From NCBI GenBank assembly GCA_003818595.1, contig RPQV01000112.1, positions 1 to 8,980 of the forward strand: a stretch of DNA of 8,980 nucleotides. Direction: 5' to 3'. Below are positions 7,544-8,980 of this stretch, one piece after another (position 1 is the first letter of the stretch; every line of letters begins with the position of its first letter). The position numbers and the translations under genes were made by a program. Below the pieces are notes generated by a model. The model was not told the origin of the DNA. It saw nothing but the letters and a program-made list of their open reading frames with translations, and did no database searches. This DNA is from Calditrichota bacterium. GTDB taxonomy: Bacteria; Zhuqueibacterota; Zhuqueibacteria; Residuimicrobiales; Krinioviventaceae.

Positions 7544-7557
7544 AGGTTTTATCAGGT
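7541..7557. repeat. Short direct repeat in front of the RND-ABC fusion gene
   Basis: ATCAGGT occurs at 7541-7547 and again at 7551-7557, a ten-base period (ACCTGAT-AAA-ACCTGAT on the coding strand). It lies in the 63-base gap between the two permease genes, overlapping the ribosome binding region. It may be chance or a small regulatory site; there is no further evidence. Confidence 0.3.
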
Positions 7558-7594
7558 GGGGCAGAATTCGAATGCCATGTATAGACGATTATTT

Positions 7595-8980
7595 TCAACG
7601 CGAAAACCGATCCAGTTTGATATAAACGCAGGGAATGACAACCAACGTCAGTAAAGTCGATGTGATCAGCCCTCCAATGACGGCAAGCGCCATCGGCTGA
7701 CGCAACGCGGCGCCCTCTCCAAATCCAACGGTCAGCGGCAACAATCCCAAGATGGTGGTCAGACTGGTCATCAAAATAGGTCGAATACGGCGGCTGCCGG
7801 CTTCAACAACAGCATCCGCCAATTTCCATCCTTCACGTTTTAACTGATTGATTGCGTCAACAAGGAGGATGGAATTATTGACCGCAATGCCGCCCAACAT
7901 CACCAATCCAATATAGGCCATGATATTTAAACTTTTTCCTAAAATGATAAAAATGAAAATTGACCCGGTCAAGGCCAAAGGAATGGTGAGCAGGATGGTA
8001 AACGGATGCACCAGTGATTCGAATTGTGAAGCCATCACCATATAGACCAAAATGATCGAAAGCAGTAGAGCAAAAGTCAAGTGGGCAAATGATTCCCTCC
8101 GTTTTTCCTCCTCCCCGCTGATCTGATAACGATAATCGGTCGGGAACACCAGCTTGCCGAGTTTCAGGTTGATTTCACGAATCACCTGATCCAAAGGAAC
8201 GTCAGGCATCAGTTGGGCGGTGACAAATCCCACGCGCATTTGATTCTCCCGTTTTATTTCTTTCGGGACTCGCTCGATTTGAATATCAGCAATGTCGTCA
8301 ATGCGCACCATTTGCTGCGCAATGGGAACTTCGATTCCGGCTAATTCCTGCACCGAAACATTCGGGAGCTTGAGCAGAATATCCTGAGTTTCTCCCTGAT
8401 GTTCCCATTCTGACGCCTTGCGTCCGGCGAGATGGTGCTCCAATTCGCTCGCCACAGCATCGATATTCACATTCAGCAGTCCTGCCCTGATCCGATCTAA
8501 ATGAATGTTGATTTCCTCACGATCCTGGTCAAAGCTGGTCTCCACATTATAAAGCTCAGGTTGCGTTTTTAATTCTTCCTGCGCCTGAAGAGTCAGTGAC
8601 CGCAAAGTGGACAGCTCCTCACCTCGGATTTCAACCACAACCGGCGCAGATTCAATGCCGAGAATGGTTTGCAGTTCACCCTGCTGCATTTTGTATTGAT
8701 AGCTGATATTCGGTACATCCTTCAGGATGCCGTCCAGAGCCGCCATTATTTGTTGCCGCGGGTGTTTGCGCTCATTTTTCAAAACCAGATTGATGACAGC
8801 AGTATTCTCTTCCTGATATTCATCAGCATCGCTTAATTGCTGCACCGGTCCAATGGTGGAAAATAAAACTGCGATTTGATCGCCGAGAAGATCAACAAGT
8901 CGCTGCTCAATTCCAGTGATCGTTGCTTCGCTCCGTCGCAGGTCAGTTCCCTCCGGAAGCTGCAGTTCAACCGTCATTTC
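7595..8980 (-). CDS. RND efflux permease, C-terminal half (5' end outside window)
   Basis: This is the C-terminal 461 or so residues of an inner-membrane RND pump of the HAE/AcrB class, which exports drugs or other compounds with a periplasmic adaptor and outer-membrane channel. The methionine at 8977-8975 is internal: the preceding codon is glutamate and the segment E-MTVELQLPEGT corresponds to the start of the second periplasmic porter region, around AcrB residue 570, so the real start is beyond the right edge. Counting from that methionine, porter sequence runs to about 290, followed by helices at about 300-316, 323-346, 352-376, 400-417 and 427-453, matching RND helices 8-12. In helix 10, GGIAVNNSILLVD puts N367 where AcrB has Lys940, as in its neighbour. 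It ends IKLDRFSR with TGA. It lies 63 bases before the second RND gene, suggesting a two-permease operon like mdtBC, but sequence differences show they are not a recent duplication. Family is certain; substrate is unknown. Confidence 0.93.
   Translation of the reverse strand, partial: EMTVELQLPEGTDLRRSEATITGIEQRLVDLLGDQIAVLFSTIGPVQQLSDADEYQEENTAVINLVLKNERKHPRQQIMAALDGILKDVPNISYQYKMQQGELQTILGIESAPVVVEIRGEELSTLRSLTLQAQEELKTQPELYNVETSFDQDREEINIHLDRIRAGLLNVNIDAVASELEHHLAGRKASEWEHQGETQDILLKLPNVSVQELAGIEVPIAQQMVRIDDIADIQIERVPKEIKRENQMRVGFVTAQLMPDVPLDQVIREINLKLGKLVFPTDYRYQISGEEEKRRESFAHLTFALLLSIILVYMVMASQFESLVHPFTILLTIPLALTGSIFIFIILGKSLNIMAYIGLVMLGGIAVNNSILLVDAINQLKREGWKLADAVVEAGSRRIRPILMTSLTTILGLLPLTVGFGEGAALRQPMALAVIGGLITSTLLTLVVIPCVYIKLDRFSR

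Noticed and set aside
1..8980. CRISPR arrays, tRNA or rRNA genes, insertion sequences, phage genes
   Set aside because: No regularly spaced repeats, tRNA-like cloverleaf, rRNA segment, transposase or integrase sequence was seen; nearly all of the window is occupied by the five minus-strand genes.

Overview
The window is a compact bacterial gene run in which every supportable gene lies on the minus strand, so transcription reads from the right edge towards the left. Two RND-type efflux permeases in tandem imply a Gram-negative (two-membrane) cell. The gene order and protein style resemble deep-branching lineages around the FCB group (for example Calditrichota/KSB1-like bacteria), but that placement is an impression from protein style and was not tested.

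Layout in order of transcription: (1) 8980-7595, the C-terminal half of a first RND permease, whose N-terminus lies outside the window. (2) 7531-2855, a 1558-residue protein that begins as a complete second RND permease of about 1030 residues, continues through extra membrane segments, and ends in a complete ABC ATPase domain. (3) 2814-2089, a six-helix ABC-2-type permease. (4) 2022-985, an AIR-synthase/HypE-like protein. (5) 903-1, the N-terminal 301 residues of Ffh, the signal recognition particle GTPase, cut by the window edge before its M domain. Gaps between genes are 40 to 81 bases and no stretch over 300 bases lacks a gene.

The notable object is the second permease. It joins a proton-driven RND pump to an ABC nucleotide-binding domain in one uninterrupted reading frame. 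The ABC part also appears to be split: a segment that looks like the first beta strand with its A-loop tyrosine (about residues 1100-1112) is separated from the rest of the domain (from about residue 1286) by roughly 170 residues holding about four predicted membrane helices. All standard ATPase motifs are intact. The next gene is an ABC-2 permease with no ATPase gene of its own beside it, so the simplest reading is that the fused ATPase drives that permease, physically coupling an RND pump with an ABC exporter. That coupling is inference; the domain order is directly visible.

The membrane-fusion (periplasmic adaptor) and outer-membrane channel genes expected with RND pumps are not in the window and may lie upstream beyond the right edge. 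The HypE-like gene and ffh have no obvious functional link to the transporters; ffh may have its own promoter in the AT-rich 81-base gap before it.
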